Assembly: GCA_021229015.1 (NCBI GenBank)
Contig: CM037782.1
Coordinates: forward strand, 62,175,909 to 62,239,908
DNA: 64,000 nt
Direction: 5' to 3'
Source of the DNA: Solen grandis
Taxonomy: Eukaryota; Mollusca; Bivalvia; Adapedonta; Solenidae
The position numbers and the translations under genes were made by a program. How positions within the stretch are numbered: the first letter of the stretch is position 1; every line of letters starts with the position of its first letter. The notes under the pieces are model-generated. The model was not told the DNA's origin. It was given only the letters and a program-made list of their open reading frames with translations, and ran no database searches. Positions 10,791 through 23,010 of the stretch are shown in pieces.

Positions 10791-13147
10791 AAAAATTAAA
10801 AGGCATTGGAAAGGTATAGTTCTGTAATCCGGGCTCTTATCCTTTCTGAGTCTCCCACCTAGAAGTTTTGGGATACCCAATTTTTTTTTTGGCAAAACTT
10901 GGGGGAAAAACCGGGGGGGAAACATATCCCCCCCTTTAAGTGGGGGGGGTTGGTTTTTAAAAAAAACCCTTAAAATTTTTAAAAAAAAAAAATTTTCCCC
11001 CCCTTTTACAACAAAAATATATGGGTTGGGTTTTTGGGAAAAATTTTTAAAAAAAATTTTTGGGGGGAAAAAGTTTTTTAAAAAAACTTTTAAAAAAAAA
11101 AAACAACTGGGTCTTAAAAAAAAAACTAGGAAAAGGGGAAAAATGGCCCCGGAGTCCGGTACCTTGCTACCCAAATGAAAAGGGGTTTTCGCAAGTTTTA
11201 TAAAATTTTAAAAATTTTAGGTTCTTCCCCTTAAAAAACTCCCTTTTTTTCAAAGGGGAAATTGTGGGGGTCTTTAAAAACCCCCAAAAGGGGGCCCCCC
11301 CTTTTAAATCTTGTAATAACCTTTTGGGGCCAAAAATACTAAGCTTTAGCCCGGTTCTTTGAAGGAAAAAAAATTTTTCCCCCAAAAAACCCTTTTTTAA
11401 AAAATTACCCTTTGGGGGGTTTTTTCCCCGGGGCGATTTTACAAAAAAAAACCTAAAATGTGTTTTCCTTTAACTTACCTTTTAAAATTTTTAAAAAAAG
11501 ATTTTTGTTTTTCCCAAAAACTTAGAAAAATACCCCCCCCGGGGGGTATTTAAAAGGGTCATTTTTTAAACCTTTTGGAATGCCCCAAAATTTAAAAATA
11601 AAAATTTAAAAGGGTTGGATTAAGAAAAGGGAAAAAAAATTTTTCCCAAAAAACCCTTTTAAAAAATTTCCCCTGGGGGGGATTTTTTTGTTGGGCTTGA
11701 TTTGTACAAATTTTGGGGGCCCCCCTTTTGGGTACTACCAAAAAACAAGTTAGGAAATTCTGGGTTTTTTAAAAAATTTTTTTTTTAAAAATTTTTAAAA
11801 AAGTGCCCTTTTGGGGGCTTTTTAAAGGCAATTTGTAAAACTTGGAATTGGCCCTAAAATGTCTTCATAAAAACAATCTTTGGGGTAGGTTCTAAGAAAT
11901 TTTTTAAAAATTTTTTTTTTTTTGGGGGGAAAAAATACCCCCCCGGGGGTTTTTTTAGGGGCTTGATTTTAAAAACAAAAAAAAAAATTTGGGGGGCCCC
12001 AATTTAAAACCCAAAAAAAATTTGGGTTTTTGGGTTTAAAGAAATTTTTGTTTTTTTTTTTTTAAAAAAGTACCCCCCCTTTTGGGGGGGTTTTTCCCGT
12101 TTTTGGGTTGAAAAAAACAATTTGGTAAAACCTAAGTGAGGGGGGTTCTTTCAACTTAGGCCAATATTCATGGAGTTTTTAAGTTTTTTTAAATTAGAAA
12201 AAATACCCCCGGTGCGGGGTTTTTCCCGGGTTTGTTTTTTAAATTTTAATAACCTGTTTTTCAAACCCTTTTCTAACCTGGTTTGGGGGGATAGGGTTTT
12301 TAAATTTTTTTTTATTTTAAAAAAGGGGGGGGTTTTGGCCCCAAAAAAATTTTTTTCCCCCTTTTTTTTTTTTAAAAAAAACCCCCCCAAAACCCCCCCA
12401 TTTTTTAAAAAACCCCCCCTTTTTAAAAAAAAAAAAACCCCCCCCCCCTTTTTTCCCCCTTTCCTTATTAAACCAAATTTGGTTAATAACCCCCTAAATA
12501 ACCCTTTTAAAAAAACCCCCCCAAATTTTCCCTAAAAGAAGTTTTTTTTTTTTCCTTTTTTCCCCTTTAAAACAAGGCCCCCCTTTTATTTCACCCTTTT
12601 TTTTTTAAAATTTGGGTTTCCCCAAAAATTTTTAAACCAAAATTCCCTCCATTTTCCCCAAAAATTTTTAAAATTTTTTTAATAACTCCCCTAAAAACCC
12701 CTTCCCATTTATCACCGTTTGGGTATGTTTTAAACAATCTTGGTAATGAAAACCTTAGAATGAAAATCCCCAAAAATCTAAAGCTCTGGGCCCCCGGGGT
12801 TTATTTGAAGAGGGTTTTTAAAGATTTTCCTTTTTAACTTAGGAAAACAATCCCTGTGCGGGGTCTTTTTTCCCCGTGGGGGGTATGATTTGTACAATCT
12901 TGGTAAGGGCCCCCTAAGATGATGCTACTACCAAATATCTAAGCTCAGGCCTTGCGTTTTGCAGAAAAAGTTTTTTAAATTTTTCTTTTTTTTAAAAAAC
13001 TATTTTTAGCCCCCCTTTTTTCCCCAAATTTTTTAAAAATCTGTTATTTGTAAATTTTTAAAGGGCTCAAAAGGATTGATTCCTTTTAAAATTTGGTCAA
13101 AAACCCTTCGCGGTTCTTTGGGAGAGTTGTTTAAAGCAAATTGGTTT

Positions 13148-13262
13148 ACGACGGACGACGCGGCACGAAAGGGACGCCGCACGCACGGGGGACGAGGACG
13201 ACGGACGAGGGAAAAAAAAGGGGATCCAATATCACCATGAGCCGTTGTGCTCAGGTGAGCCC
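13148..13262 (-). mobile_element. Terminal fragment of the 'agctcacctgagcac' repeat element
   Basis: A GACGGACGACG-rich stretch followed by ccatgagccgttgtgctcag and gtgagc is the reverse complement of the left terminus at 52242-52330. This marks the outer end of a second, inverted copy of that family. The tandem array to its left is probably its body, corrupted by homopolymer errors. Confidence 0.6.
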
Positions 13263-16177
13263 AAAAATGACTGTAAAAAAAATTAATAAAAAAAAGGGTC
13301 TTAAAAAAAAATTTTTAAAAAATTTAAATTTTCATATGCATAAGTAGTCAGTATTTCTCTCCTTTACAATTTTTGATAGTACATGAAAAGGGGGGAAAAA
13401 TTTTCAGCATTTTGCAAAATTTTTGAGGTTTCGGGTTCTTTTTTTAATAAAAAAAAAGAAAAAAAAAAAAAGCTTGGAAAAACTTTGAAACAAATTGATT
13501 TTTTACGGGGAAAAAAAGGGGGGGTTTTTTAATGATTGTTGTAAAAAATATTTTGCAATGTCAATGTACCTGTTACCTTTTTATGAAGAAAGGCTTAAAG
13601 GGGTCCCAAAGAAATTTTTCAATATAGGGAAATTTTTTTTTAAAAAAAAAAAGGGCCATTACCATTTATTTATATTCAAAATGTGAAAAGTTTTTTAAAA
13701 ATTTTTATCCGCTTAAGACGGGCATAATGGTGACATCATGGTGGTGTGGGGTTTGTAACTCCCCTCTTTTTCCCCCCCCCCCCCCGTGGGGACCATTTCT
13801 AACCCAATTTTTTTTTTTTAAAAAAAAAAACTCTGTACTGGGGTTTTTGGGGTTTGGGGGAAAGTTTTCTGTACTGCCCCAAAAAATAAAATTTTTTTAA
13901 TTTTTTTGAACATTCAAAGCCCAAAAAAATTGCACTAAAAAACAATCATGAAATTGCCAATTTGAAAAATTTATGCTAACTATAAAAACTGGAATTTTTT
14001 CTTTTTTGAAAATTTGGTTTTTTGGATTTAATGTCTGTCAATAAAAAACGAAAATCTTTTTGCAACACCTAACAGAGATAGGATGCGATACAGAAAAGCT
14101 TGGGTACACCCCCCCTACTTTTTTTTTTTTTCGCAAAAAGTGGGGCTGATTCCGAAGGAAAAGGTTCGGGGGGCGGAACAAACCCCCCCCCCCCCTCAAT
14201 TTTTGGGGAAAGCGGGAAACCACTCGACCCACCCATCAGTGTTTGCTATTATTTTTGGCTCATTGATTTTCCCCCAAAATAATACATATGCTTTTAAAAA
14301 ACCCCTATTCATTTAGTAAACATTGCCATGTAATATTAACATGACAAAACAAAAAAGAGACGTTATATTTTTTAAAAAGGGGTACCATGAAAAAATTTTG
14401 TTTTTTTACATACATGATTAATACTTTTTTTTAAGAAATCCCAACATCCCTCTATAAAAGGTAGTTTTTTCAATAAACAGTTTTCCCCCAAAAAAATCTT
14501 TAATTTTTAACATGACAAAAAAAAAGACGATGCAAAACACAATGACGGGTTTCAGATGCTAGGGAAACATAAGTTCAGTCAAAAATTTAATTTTGTTCTA
14601 TAGTAAATAGTGTATTGTGCAAAAATGATTCTCAAAAAAATAATTTTACGAGAATTGAGGGAACTCACTCAGTGCCCAAAAGCCATCTTTCCCTTGGCCC
14701 CCGCCCAATTTTTAAAGGGCCAAGCTGTTGTGCAATGCTCCTTCTTTATTTTTTTGGGGTCATTGTTTTGACTGAGACCCCAAAATGTTGGGAATAGTTG
14801 GGGCCTGCTGAAAAAAATATTCCCAAAATAAATCATAAATTGGGAAATTTTTGTTGAAAAAAATTATAGGGCATTAATTAATTAGTTGGTATTTTTTAAA
14901 AAGCTATTTTTGATGATGATGTACCAGAATGGCTTTTTCCCTTTTTAAAAATAGTTTCTCCCAATTATTATTTTTTTCCCCAAAATTTTTCAAAAACTTC
15001 TTGATACCTTTTTAAATTTTTTTGGGTTTTGGCCCGGAAAAAAAAAAACGACAGGGCGTACGGACGGCAGACAGGGAAAAAAGAATCCAGTATACCCCCC
15101 TTACAATTTTTTTGTTCGGGGGTATAAAAATTTAATAATGTGTTTTTTTTTTTAAAAATTTTTTTCAAAAATTTTTGGGTCAGGGGTTTTTTAAAATTTT
15201 TTTAAAGGAAAAAACACTGCAGCTACAGGGAAAAAGCCCCTTAAAAAAACTGATATTTAAAAAAAAATTTTGTAAAAAATTTTAAAAAAGTTTAAAAATT
15301 TTTTTTATTCTGGGGAAAAGTGAAACAGTTTTATTAAAAAGGGGAAAAAAAAACGATAAAGGGGATCTCGCTTGATTTTGATAGGAACCATGTTCAAAAG
15401 ACATGAAAGCAGTGTTTTTTTCTTCATACAAAATGTTTCCCCTTTCAATTTTTTCAAGGAACTAAAAATTTTCTTTTAAAACTTATGGGCTCTTAAAAAC
15501 AAAAAAAAATTTAAAAACATTAAAAAATATATCTTTTGAACATTTTTTATGTTTTTTCCCTTTTTTTCATAGACCGGTCCTTCCCGAATTTTTTTAGTAT
15601 CCTTGAGTTGCCCCCCGTTGATATTTGGGAAGGGGAACCCATCTGGAGCATCTGTGTTTTTCCCCCCCCAAAACCCCTCCATCGGGTTGAACGCCAAAAA
15701 TTTAAGCCATCATTTGCGTTAAAAATGTTTTTTGCTTCCAGGGTTTTGAGTATCTATTCACGACCGGAAAAAAAAATAAAATTGAAAAAAAATCCTTAAA
15801 GGGGGAAGATATAAACCATAATAATGACTAATTAAATTTAAAGGGTTTTGACAAAGCTGATTTCACACAAACAAATAAGTAAAAGGTAAATCACAACCCG
15901 ATGTTTAAACTTAATTGAATAAAAATATACAATTATAAAAAAACTAGTACCCAGTTCCCCCCTTTTATTCTCTTAAAAAATTTTAAAAACCAGGCCTGAA
16001 AAATTAAAAAAATCTTCACTCGTCCTGCCGGGGGCTGAGATGGTCATAAAAAGAAAATTATCAAAAAAATGCTTGAGCCTGCAACCATTCATCCTCATAG
16101 AAGGGGAAAAGTTGTTTTTTTCACTTGCCAAACCAATTTTTACATTTAACTAATTTAAAAATACATTTTTTTTACCT

Positions 16178-16756
16178 GAAAAAAAATTTTCTGAGTTTGG
16201 AAAAAGTGGGGTAGGATGACACCCTAGAAGATGCCGGGGTTTTTTGGGGCCTTTGAGGTCCCTGGGGTTTGGGTGGTTTTGGAGCCCCCCGGGGTTTTTG
16301 TGGTTTGGAGACGACTGGGGTTTGGGGGCCCCTTTGAGATGCCTGAGGTTGTGGCCTTGGAAGACTGGGGGTTTTGGTTTTTGGGGGAGCAGGGGTTTTG
16401 GGGTTTTGGAGATGCTGAGGTTGGGGCCTTTGGGAGACGATTTGGGGTTTGGGGGCCCCTTTGAGGCTGGGGTTGCCCCCTTTTGGGGAAAAGGCCCTTT
16501 GGGAGATGCCTAGGTTGGGGCCCTTTTGGGGGGCCCCCTGAGGTTTTTGGTCTTGGAGATGCCGGGGTTGTGGCTTGGAGCACTGAGGTTTTGGGGGCCC
16601 CTTTGAGATGCCTGAGGTTGGGGCCTTGGAAAGACTGAGGTTGGGGTTTGGAGACGACTGGGGTTGTGGTCTTTTTGGGGTGACTCTTGAGGTTGTGGAA
16701 ATTTTTTGGGTTTTTTTAGCAAGGGAAATTTTTTTTGGGGGGGGTCGGGTAATCAT
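16178..16756 (-). pseudogene. Putative Pro/Ser/Thr/Lys-rich repeat exon, corrupted
   Basis: On the minus strand two overlapping frames encode a low-complexity Pro, Ser, Thr, Lys and Gln-rich protein made of short repeats of about nine codons (themes such as PTSASPK, TSGISKGPP, RPQPQASQRGPQ). The frame switches at homopolymers, as expected from the sequencing errors. At the exon's 3' side (lower coordinates) the minus strand reads TTTTTCAG|GTAAAAAA near 16172-16180, a plausible splice donor. Function is unknown: an extracellular linker, matrix/shell-type or RNA-binding low-complexity region would all fit. It could equally be a non-coding minisatellite. No start codon can be trusted. Confidence 0.3.
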
Positions 16757-17332
16757 TTCGCTCTCCTCCCCGATTTTTGACTCTGATTTGAGAATGGGGG
16801 TTTGGGGCCCTTTAAACAGATATTTCCCTTTAAGGGTTTGAAATATTAAATTTTAAAATTTTACTTCAATTTTTTGTTTTTGGGGCTGGAATTACGTCGC
16901 GAAAAAATTTTTTCTATAAATTTTTAGCGCCTCCGCTAATTATAGGGGGAGGAAGACCCCAAAAGTACACAGGCACCGCGAAAAACCATGACCTCCCAAA
17001 AAGCCAGTTTGAAGGTTTCCCTCACAAAAAACCAAGTCCTAAAGGGGGATCGAACCCACGCGGGGGGGGGGTTTGAGTGAGTGTTAAGTTGACGACTTTC
17101 CCCCTTTAATCACGGGGGCCCCTTACTTAAAAGTAAAAAATTAACTGCTCAAAAATAAAAAAAAGATTTTTTTTAATTTTAATTGAAAAATCAAGGTTTG
17201 ATTTCCCCCTGAAAGCTTTTAAAAAAAAAAATATTACCTGCACACTAACATGTTAAAAAGGGGGTGATTTGCCCTCGTATAAATTAAGGATAGAAAAAAT
17301 ATGAATTTTTGTTTGTTTTTTTGGATTTAAAA

Positions 17333-17572
17333 TCCCACCGACGTATTTTGGTCTTTGGAGACATGGGTTTCTTGGACGGGTATAGTGCTGCCAGACTGCA
17401 GTACACACCTTTAAAAGTGACATAATACCACACCCCCACATTATCCCAAAACCCCCCCCCCAAACCCCTCCTGAAACCAAGCAAGGGGGTTTTACCATAC
17501 CATTTTTTTTTAAAAATTTTTTTTTGTGCGGCCGCCCGGGTCTAACCCAGGGAATCCCCCCCGAGGGCCCCA
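17333..17572 (-). mobile_element. tRNA-derived SINE copy (corrupted by homopolymer errors)
   Basis: Reads as the reverse complement of the SINE family seen cleanly at 43600-43900: the tail-proximal cccaccgac, then tatagtgctgccagactgcag, then a degraded tRNA-like head near 17525-17560 (gcccgggtctaacccaggg). Confidence 0.55.
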
Positions 17573-19296
17573 AAAACCCCAACCACCGGCCATGGTACGG
17601 GGGAAGAAATGTGAAAATTTTTTTTATTAATAAATTCACCCAAAACAAATTTTTATGAACATTCAAACTTAAATGGGGGGATGCATCAGGAGAATGGTTT
17701 CAGTATTATAAAATTTATATAAAAATCCAACCTTTTCTTTCCGTTTCTTGGAGGTGCACAGAGATCGCTCTCTGCATTTTTTCCTTTTAAAAACCCTCAA
17801 AAATATAATTTCGCGGGGGTTTTTCCTTTACTTAGGGAAACACCAAGTTTTTTGGGTTTTTTTTTAAAGCAAAGAAAAAGGAATCAAGGTATGGGAGACT
17901 ACCTATGCTTCTATGGGGTTTTGAAATTTTTTTTTCGCTGCAATTGAAATTTTTTTAAACATTATGACGCCGCTAATTACACAGAGGCACCCGGTTTGAA
18001 ACCCCAACCCACTGCTATCCACTGGAAAATTTTCCCCCCAGGGAAAAAACCGAATTCAAACCCACAGCGTGAGGGGGCCCCCATTTTGTAGTCCTTCGGG
18101 GCCCCGGTGGCCCCTACCTTTCTTTGTCCAAGGGTATATGAAAACTAAAAAATGGGAATGCATGCGGGATTTTTTTTTTTTTTATAATTAGAATGAAATG
18201 GGAAAAAAAGGTATACAGTTTTTTCCAGTTGTTTTACATTGTTTTATCTTTTCAAGACACCCTTTTGTTTTCTTCCCCATGCTTTGTCAATGCCAAATTT
18301 AGTTTGGGTGTTTTTGATTTGGGGGGCCCCAAAATACGCTTTCACCGGAACCCTCTGTGCCACTGTCCTTGATAAGCCATTTTTTTAGAAATGACCCCCT
18401 ATCTCATTCGTATCAAATTCAACTACCAATCTTTTAACATTGTTTGTTTTGGCAAAAGAAAGCAAAAAAATTATAAGCATCAATTTTTTTTTTTTAAAAA
18501 AAATTTTAAAATAACATACCTGATTGGAAAAATTTTTCCCGTTTAAATAAATAATTAAAAGAAAAAAGCATTTTTTTTTTCAAGTAATAAAACCTAATTT
18601 TCTTTTTCAAATCCCCAAATTTTTCCCTACTTAAAAAAAAATTTTATTTTTGTGAAAATTTTTAGCAAAAAATTGATTGAGTGCAATTCGGTTGCATTAA
18701 AAAAATGACCAAAAATTTCCAAAATTTCGTTTTTTTTTTAAAATATTTAAAAAAATTTAAATTCTTACGACAATCTTTTAAAGCTGACCCAAGCCCCTGT
18801 ATAAGCGGGATCCCTTTCAAAGCCATCATCAAAAGGAAAAGTACAAAATTTACAAAAAAAGTCTTTACATCAGGGGACACCAAAAATGCCACTAAGGTCA
18901 GCAAAAAGGGTTTATTCTTAAAAGGGGGGAAGATGGGAAGGGAAATTTAAAAAAAATCTGTCACATTTTAAAAAATTTTTTATAAACAAAATCTTTTCAG
19001 TATGACCTTAACAAATAATTTTCCCCCTAATACCAACATCACATTTATAAAAAAAGCAGTTGTTTCCTCTTTATGTTGGAAAAAGCAATCGGAAAATGGA
19101 TTTCTTTTTAAAAAATGGGGAAAACCCCCATTGGTTGAACTCAAAAACAAGGGCCCTTTACATTAGTTTCTTTAAGAGCCTTCTTTGTTTTTAAATTTTT
19201 TCAGCAAAATTTAAAAAAGATTTCCCCCTTTTTTTCCCAATATTTCTGCGAATACTTTTTGAAAAGGGGAAAGGGGGGGTTTTTTTACAATACGCT

Positions 19297-19494
19297 TCAT
19301 TTTCCCAAGATAGCTTTCAAAACAAAGGCAGAGTGTTTTCTAATGGGCCAAAGTTTTTTAAAATCTGATCCCAAAGGGTTTTCAAACCATGACATTGTAA
19401 CAAGTTTATTTCTCCCCCAATAGTTCACCAAACGATCAAAAAAATTTTAAAAGTAGCCCCGAGCATAATCTCTGAAAGGGGTCAAAAAAAGAAA
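19297..19494 (-). pseudogene. Possible coding exon fragment, unknown family
   Basis: The minus strand has a good splice acceptor (ttccccttgtcttgcag, AG at 19496-19495). A ~50-codon stretch without stops then follows, rich in aromatic and basic residues (for example LVNYWGRNKLVTMSWFENP). It is interrupted once by a TAA inside a CTTTTAAAATTTTTTT homopolymer context and stops at 19297. The composition looks protein-like, unlike the surrounding artefact ORFs. I do not recognise the family. Confidence 0.25.
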
Positions 19495-22077
19495 CTGCAA
19501 GACAAGGGGAAAAACTGATAAACAAAATTTAAAATGCTTTTACAAAAGGGCCCAAGGTTTTTTTAAAAACAACTGGACCAGAATATAACAAAAACTGTCG
19601 AAACTCGTTGTTTCCCCCCTTTTTCAAATAAAAAATGTTCTGGCTTTGGGGGACGAATTCTTTTGGAAAAAAAAATTTTTTATACAACAAACTATCAGAA
19701 ATTCTCTTAACAGTCTCGCCCCCCAAAGGGGCCCCCCCTTTTTAAGGGGCCCCCTTTTTTCCAGAGCAGAATCGCGTTTCACAACTCCGATTCCCAAAAT
19801 GCATAGAAACTGTGGGGAAAACTGGGGAAACCATCCCAAAAGGTAAAGTATGAAATGGGGATTGCCAATTTTGTTGTTCTTCAAATTTTTTTTCATAAAA
19901 ATAAAAAGCATCAGTTCTAAGTGGGGGAATTTCTTTTTCGGGAAAAAGTTTTTTCCCCCCGCCATTCTCCCCCTTTTAAACCCCTTTATCAAAACCCCAT
20001 GATCCCCCCTGTCATTTTTTTTTTTAAAAAGGGGTTTTTCAGGGCATCACTTTTTACACAAGAAGCAAAAATTAACCCTGTTCCGTCATCAGAGACCCTA
20101 ACTCCAATCTGAAGTAAATTTCTAAAAACACGAAAAAAAAGGTTTCAAGGTACTGGGCCCCACACATGGGTTTTTGGTCTCCAAAAATAGGCCAATAAAA
20201 AAAGGCTTGGAAAAAAAAGGGTTTTTTAAAAGTCGCCCCCTATTGGCCCAACTGAGCCCAAACTTTTGAAAAAAAGGGGAAAGTCCATCAATTTTATTTT
20301 AAAAGAACTTCTTTTTCTTTTCCGCACCTTTAAAACTATTGACAGACCCAATTTTTTACCCCAAAAAGGGAATGGCAACCACCACCCCAATTTTTTAAAA
20401 ATTCTTTTTTTGGAGTTTTTAAAAAATTTTTGGCATCTTTTGGCAAGTAGGATATACTGGCGCAAAATTGCAAGCAAATCTTAAAGCAGAAGGCTAATAT
20501 TATGTTTCGTAACCCAATACAAAAAGTGTATCCCCAAATTTTCCTCACAGTCATCAGATTCACCCCCCCAACTGTCGGGAAATATTCATTTTTCCCGAAA
20601 ATGGAGGGAAAAAATCATTTTCAAAACTGCCATAGCAAAAACTTTTTATGTAAAAATATTGTCAATACCCCTCTAAAAAGTATCCTTGAACAGGTCAGAC
20701 CTTGAGCTTTTGGGGGAAAGACAATTTAAAATTGGGGCCCCCTCTGGATTATGTTAAAATTTATCATTTAAAGGGGTTTCCCCCTTTATCAACACTAATT
20801 ACTTTTTTTCTTAATATTCATTGACTGTGGAAACAATTTTTCCCGCGTTTTTTTCCCTAGGAGTCATATTCAACTCACAAGTTTTGGAAAAAAAAAATAA
20901 AAAAGCAAAATTTTTTTGGCCCTAACATTTATTTTATCAGGGGGGTTTTAAAATTTCCCACGGGTTAGGGGCCCATGTGCTTGTGATTTTATTTAACTTT
21001 GAATATTTTTAATAAAATTAAAAAAAATGCAAAAATAATGCATTTTAAAATACATTGAACATAAAGAATTTAATAAAATTTCCCCCCCCCTTATTTTTTA
21101 TGAAATGAAGGGTTTTTCACAGAAAAAAATTTTTTTTTTCGCGAAAACTGATTTCAAGTAAATTTAAAAGGAAAAAAAATCACTTATGGCTAGAAATGAT
21201 TGCACTTTTAAATAAAAAGGCCTTTTTAAAGTTCGAAAAACGATATGTTTTTATATTTTTTTCCCCAAAATGAAATAAAAAAAAAAATTATGTGCTTTTT
21301 CCCGGTTTTGTTTCCGCGCCCCAACTGAAAATTTCAGCAGAGTATCAGTTTTATTTCAAGTACGAATCAGATTTCCGGTTTTTAAAAGAACTAAATTTAA
21401 AAAAAAAGAAATTTTTTTAATCACGATATGGGCCCGTGAAGGACCCACAACGGTTTAGAAAAAAAAATTTTGACATATATGTTTTTTTTTTTTCTAAGCT
21501 TCTTTAAAAAAATTTTTCCCCCCTGAAAAATTTTTATTTATTTTGTTATGTTAGGAGCTGGATAATGGGAAACCCCCCTAAATTTGGTGGATATCGGGGA
21601 AAACATCGGGGTTATGCCATATGCCGTTTAATACCCATACTATTTTCCCCCATATCTTTCTGGCTGGGGGGTACACATACGAAATTTTAAAAACAGTAAA
21701 AATAATAAGAAACATTCACTTTTGCAATGCAGACTTTAAAATTTTAAAAATGATATTGGGAACAAAAAGAACTTTAAAACAAACGGAACAATAACAGTAA
21801 AACAATGATTTATTTTGGGATTTAACAAAAAAACAATCAACACAGGTTTAAAAGGGAAATTTTGTAATGTCCATAAGCAAGGGGGGGAAAATTTTCCCCC
21901 CCTTCCCCCCCCGTACCTTTTATCATCAAAGCGCTCAAAAAAGGTTTTTTTTTTTTTTCACAAAACATAAAAAGGTAATCACTTCGTTTTAATTTCCCTA
22001 CATTGGGATGTTTTTGATTGCGTATTGGGTTTTAAAAATGTGTGCTTTTAATGTTCAGTAATAAATTTTTTCTTTCT

Positions 22078-22177
22078 NNNNNNNNNNNNNNNNNNNNNNN
22101 NNNNNNNNNNNNNNNNNNNNNNNNNNNNNNNNNNNNNNNNNNNNNNNNNNNNNNNNNNNNNNNNNNNNNNNNNNNNN
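22078..22177. other. Assembly gap (100 N)
   Basis: Exactly 100 unknown bases, the conventional placeholder for a gap of unknown size. It joins the poor-quality block on the left to normal sequence on the right, so distance and even adjacency across it are uncertain. Confidence 0.99.
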
Positions 22178-22530
22178 ACTTTGACCTCCGGAAAGGTATA
22201 CACAATATCTACCAAGAACGTTCAATGAAAGCAGCTCGTTCACAGATGACCATTGAGGCAAAAAAAAGTTCCGTTTCTGGTCGCCCGACCTATATTTTTT
22301 TAACGTTCCCGCCTTTTAATAAATATTTCCCCTTGTTCAAGAATTCTTTTTATGTAAAAAATAAACTGAAATAAATAAATCAAGACCTACAGACCCTCTT
22401 ATTTATTTGTTGGAGACCAGATACGGAACTTTTTTTATCAGTTTGATATTTGTCTTTCAATATCCATCCACAGACGCATTGTCGACCCATGCAATCGTCC
22501 CCATCACAGGCAATACCGTCACAGGCCATA

Positions 22531-22535
22531 TTGAA
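22531..22535. repeat. Left target site duplication of the BEL/Pao element (TTGAA)
   Basis: Identical to 30982-30986 directly after the right LTR. Five base pairs is usual for this superfamily. Confidence 0.9.
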
Positions 22536-23010
22536 TGTAACTGCGTTAGTAATCCGTTGGTATATTGGTGGGTATTTTCACGTGAGTGTGGTTCATACTG
22601 TGTCACGGTGCTGTTCCCGCCGTTTTATTGTCTGCATGTAGACTTTGCGAAAATTCTCTGCGACGATGCGTTTGCGTATTATAGGCGCAAGGAGGTATTT
22701 TATTTTGTTTATTGCACATTTATGATATGGTATATAATTATGAAAGTTCATTTATTAGTCTTACATCTGATACTTTGCTTTGTGAACTTTGTTAACGGTG
22801 TCAATGTAAATTGTTCCCCGTACATCTTTGTATAAGCAAAACTGTATGTGATAGGATTTATGCTCTTTTCAGTTTATCTGTAATATTGTATTCATTAGGT
22901 TTTATCTTACTGTCTTTCAGTTTCTACGTCGACATTGGTAATAAAGTCGTCAGTATAGAACCCTTGCCTTGCGTATTGCATAGAACGTCCCACCTGCGAA
23001 TACCGTTACA
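22536..23010 (+). repeat. 5' LTR
   Basis: 475 bp, TGTAAC...GTTACA, identical to the 3' LTR. It contains a TATA-like TATATAAT near 22732 and an AATAAA polyadenylation signal at 22940-22945. The short ORFs in the LTR occur in both copies and are not genes. Confidence 0.97.

Larger units (their letters stand above)
10860..22077. other. Poor-quality sequence with inflated homopolymers up to the gap
   Basis: Runs of 4-10 identical bases (AAAA/TTTT/CCCC/GGGG) dominate 11 kb and stop at the N gap; sequence right of the gap is normal. An internal control is available: the repeat end at 13148-13260 and the SINE copy at 17333-17572 match clean copies elsewhere in the window only after homopolymer insertions are ignored. 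Between about 11.1 and 13.1 kb a tandem array with a ~135-bp period shows through. Every ORF here should be treated as unreliable. Apart from the pieces listed separately I see nothing interpretable. Confidence 0.85.
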
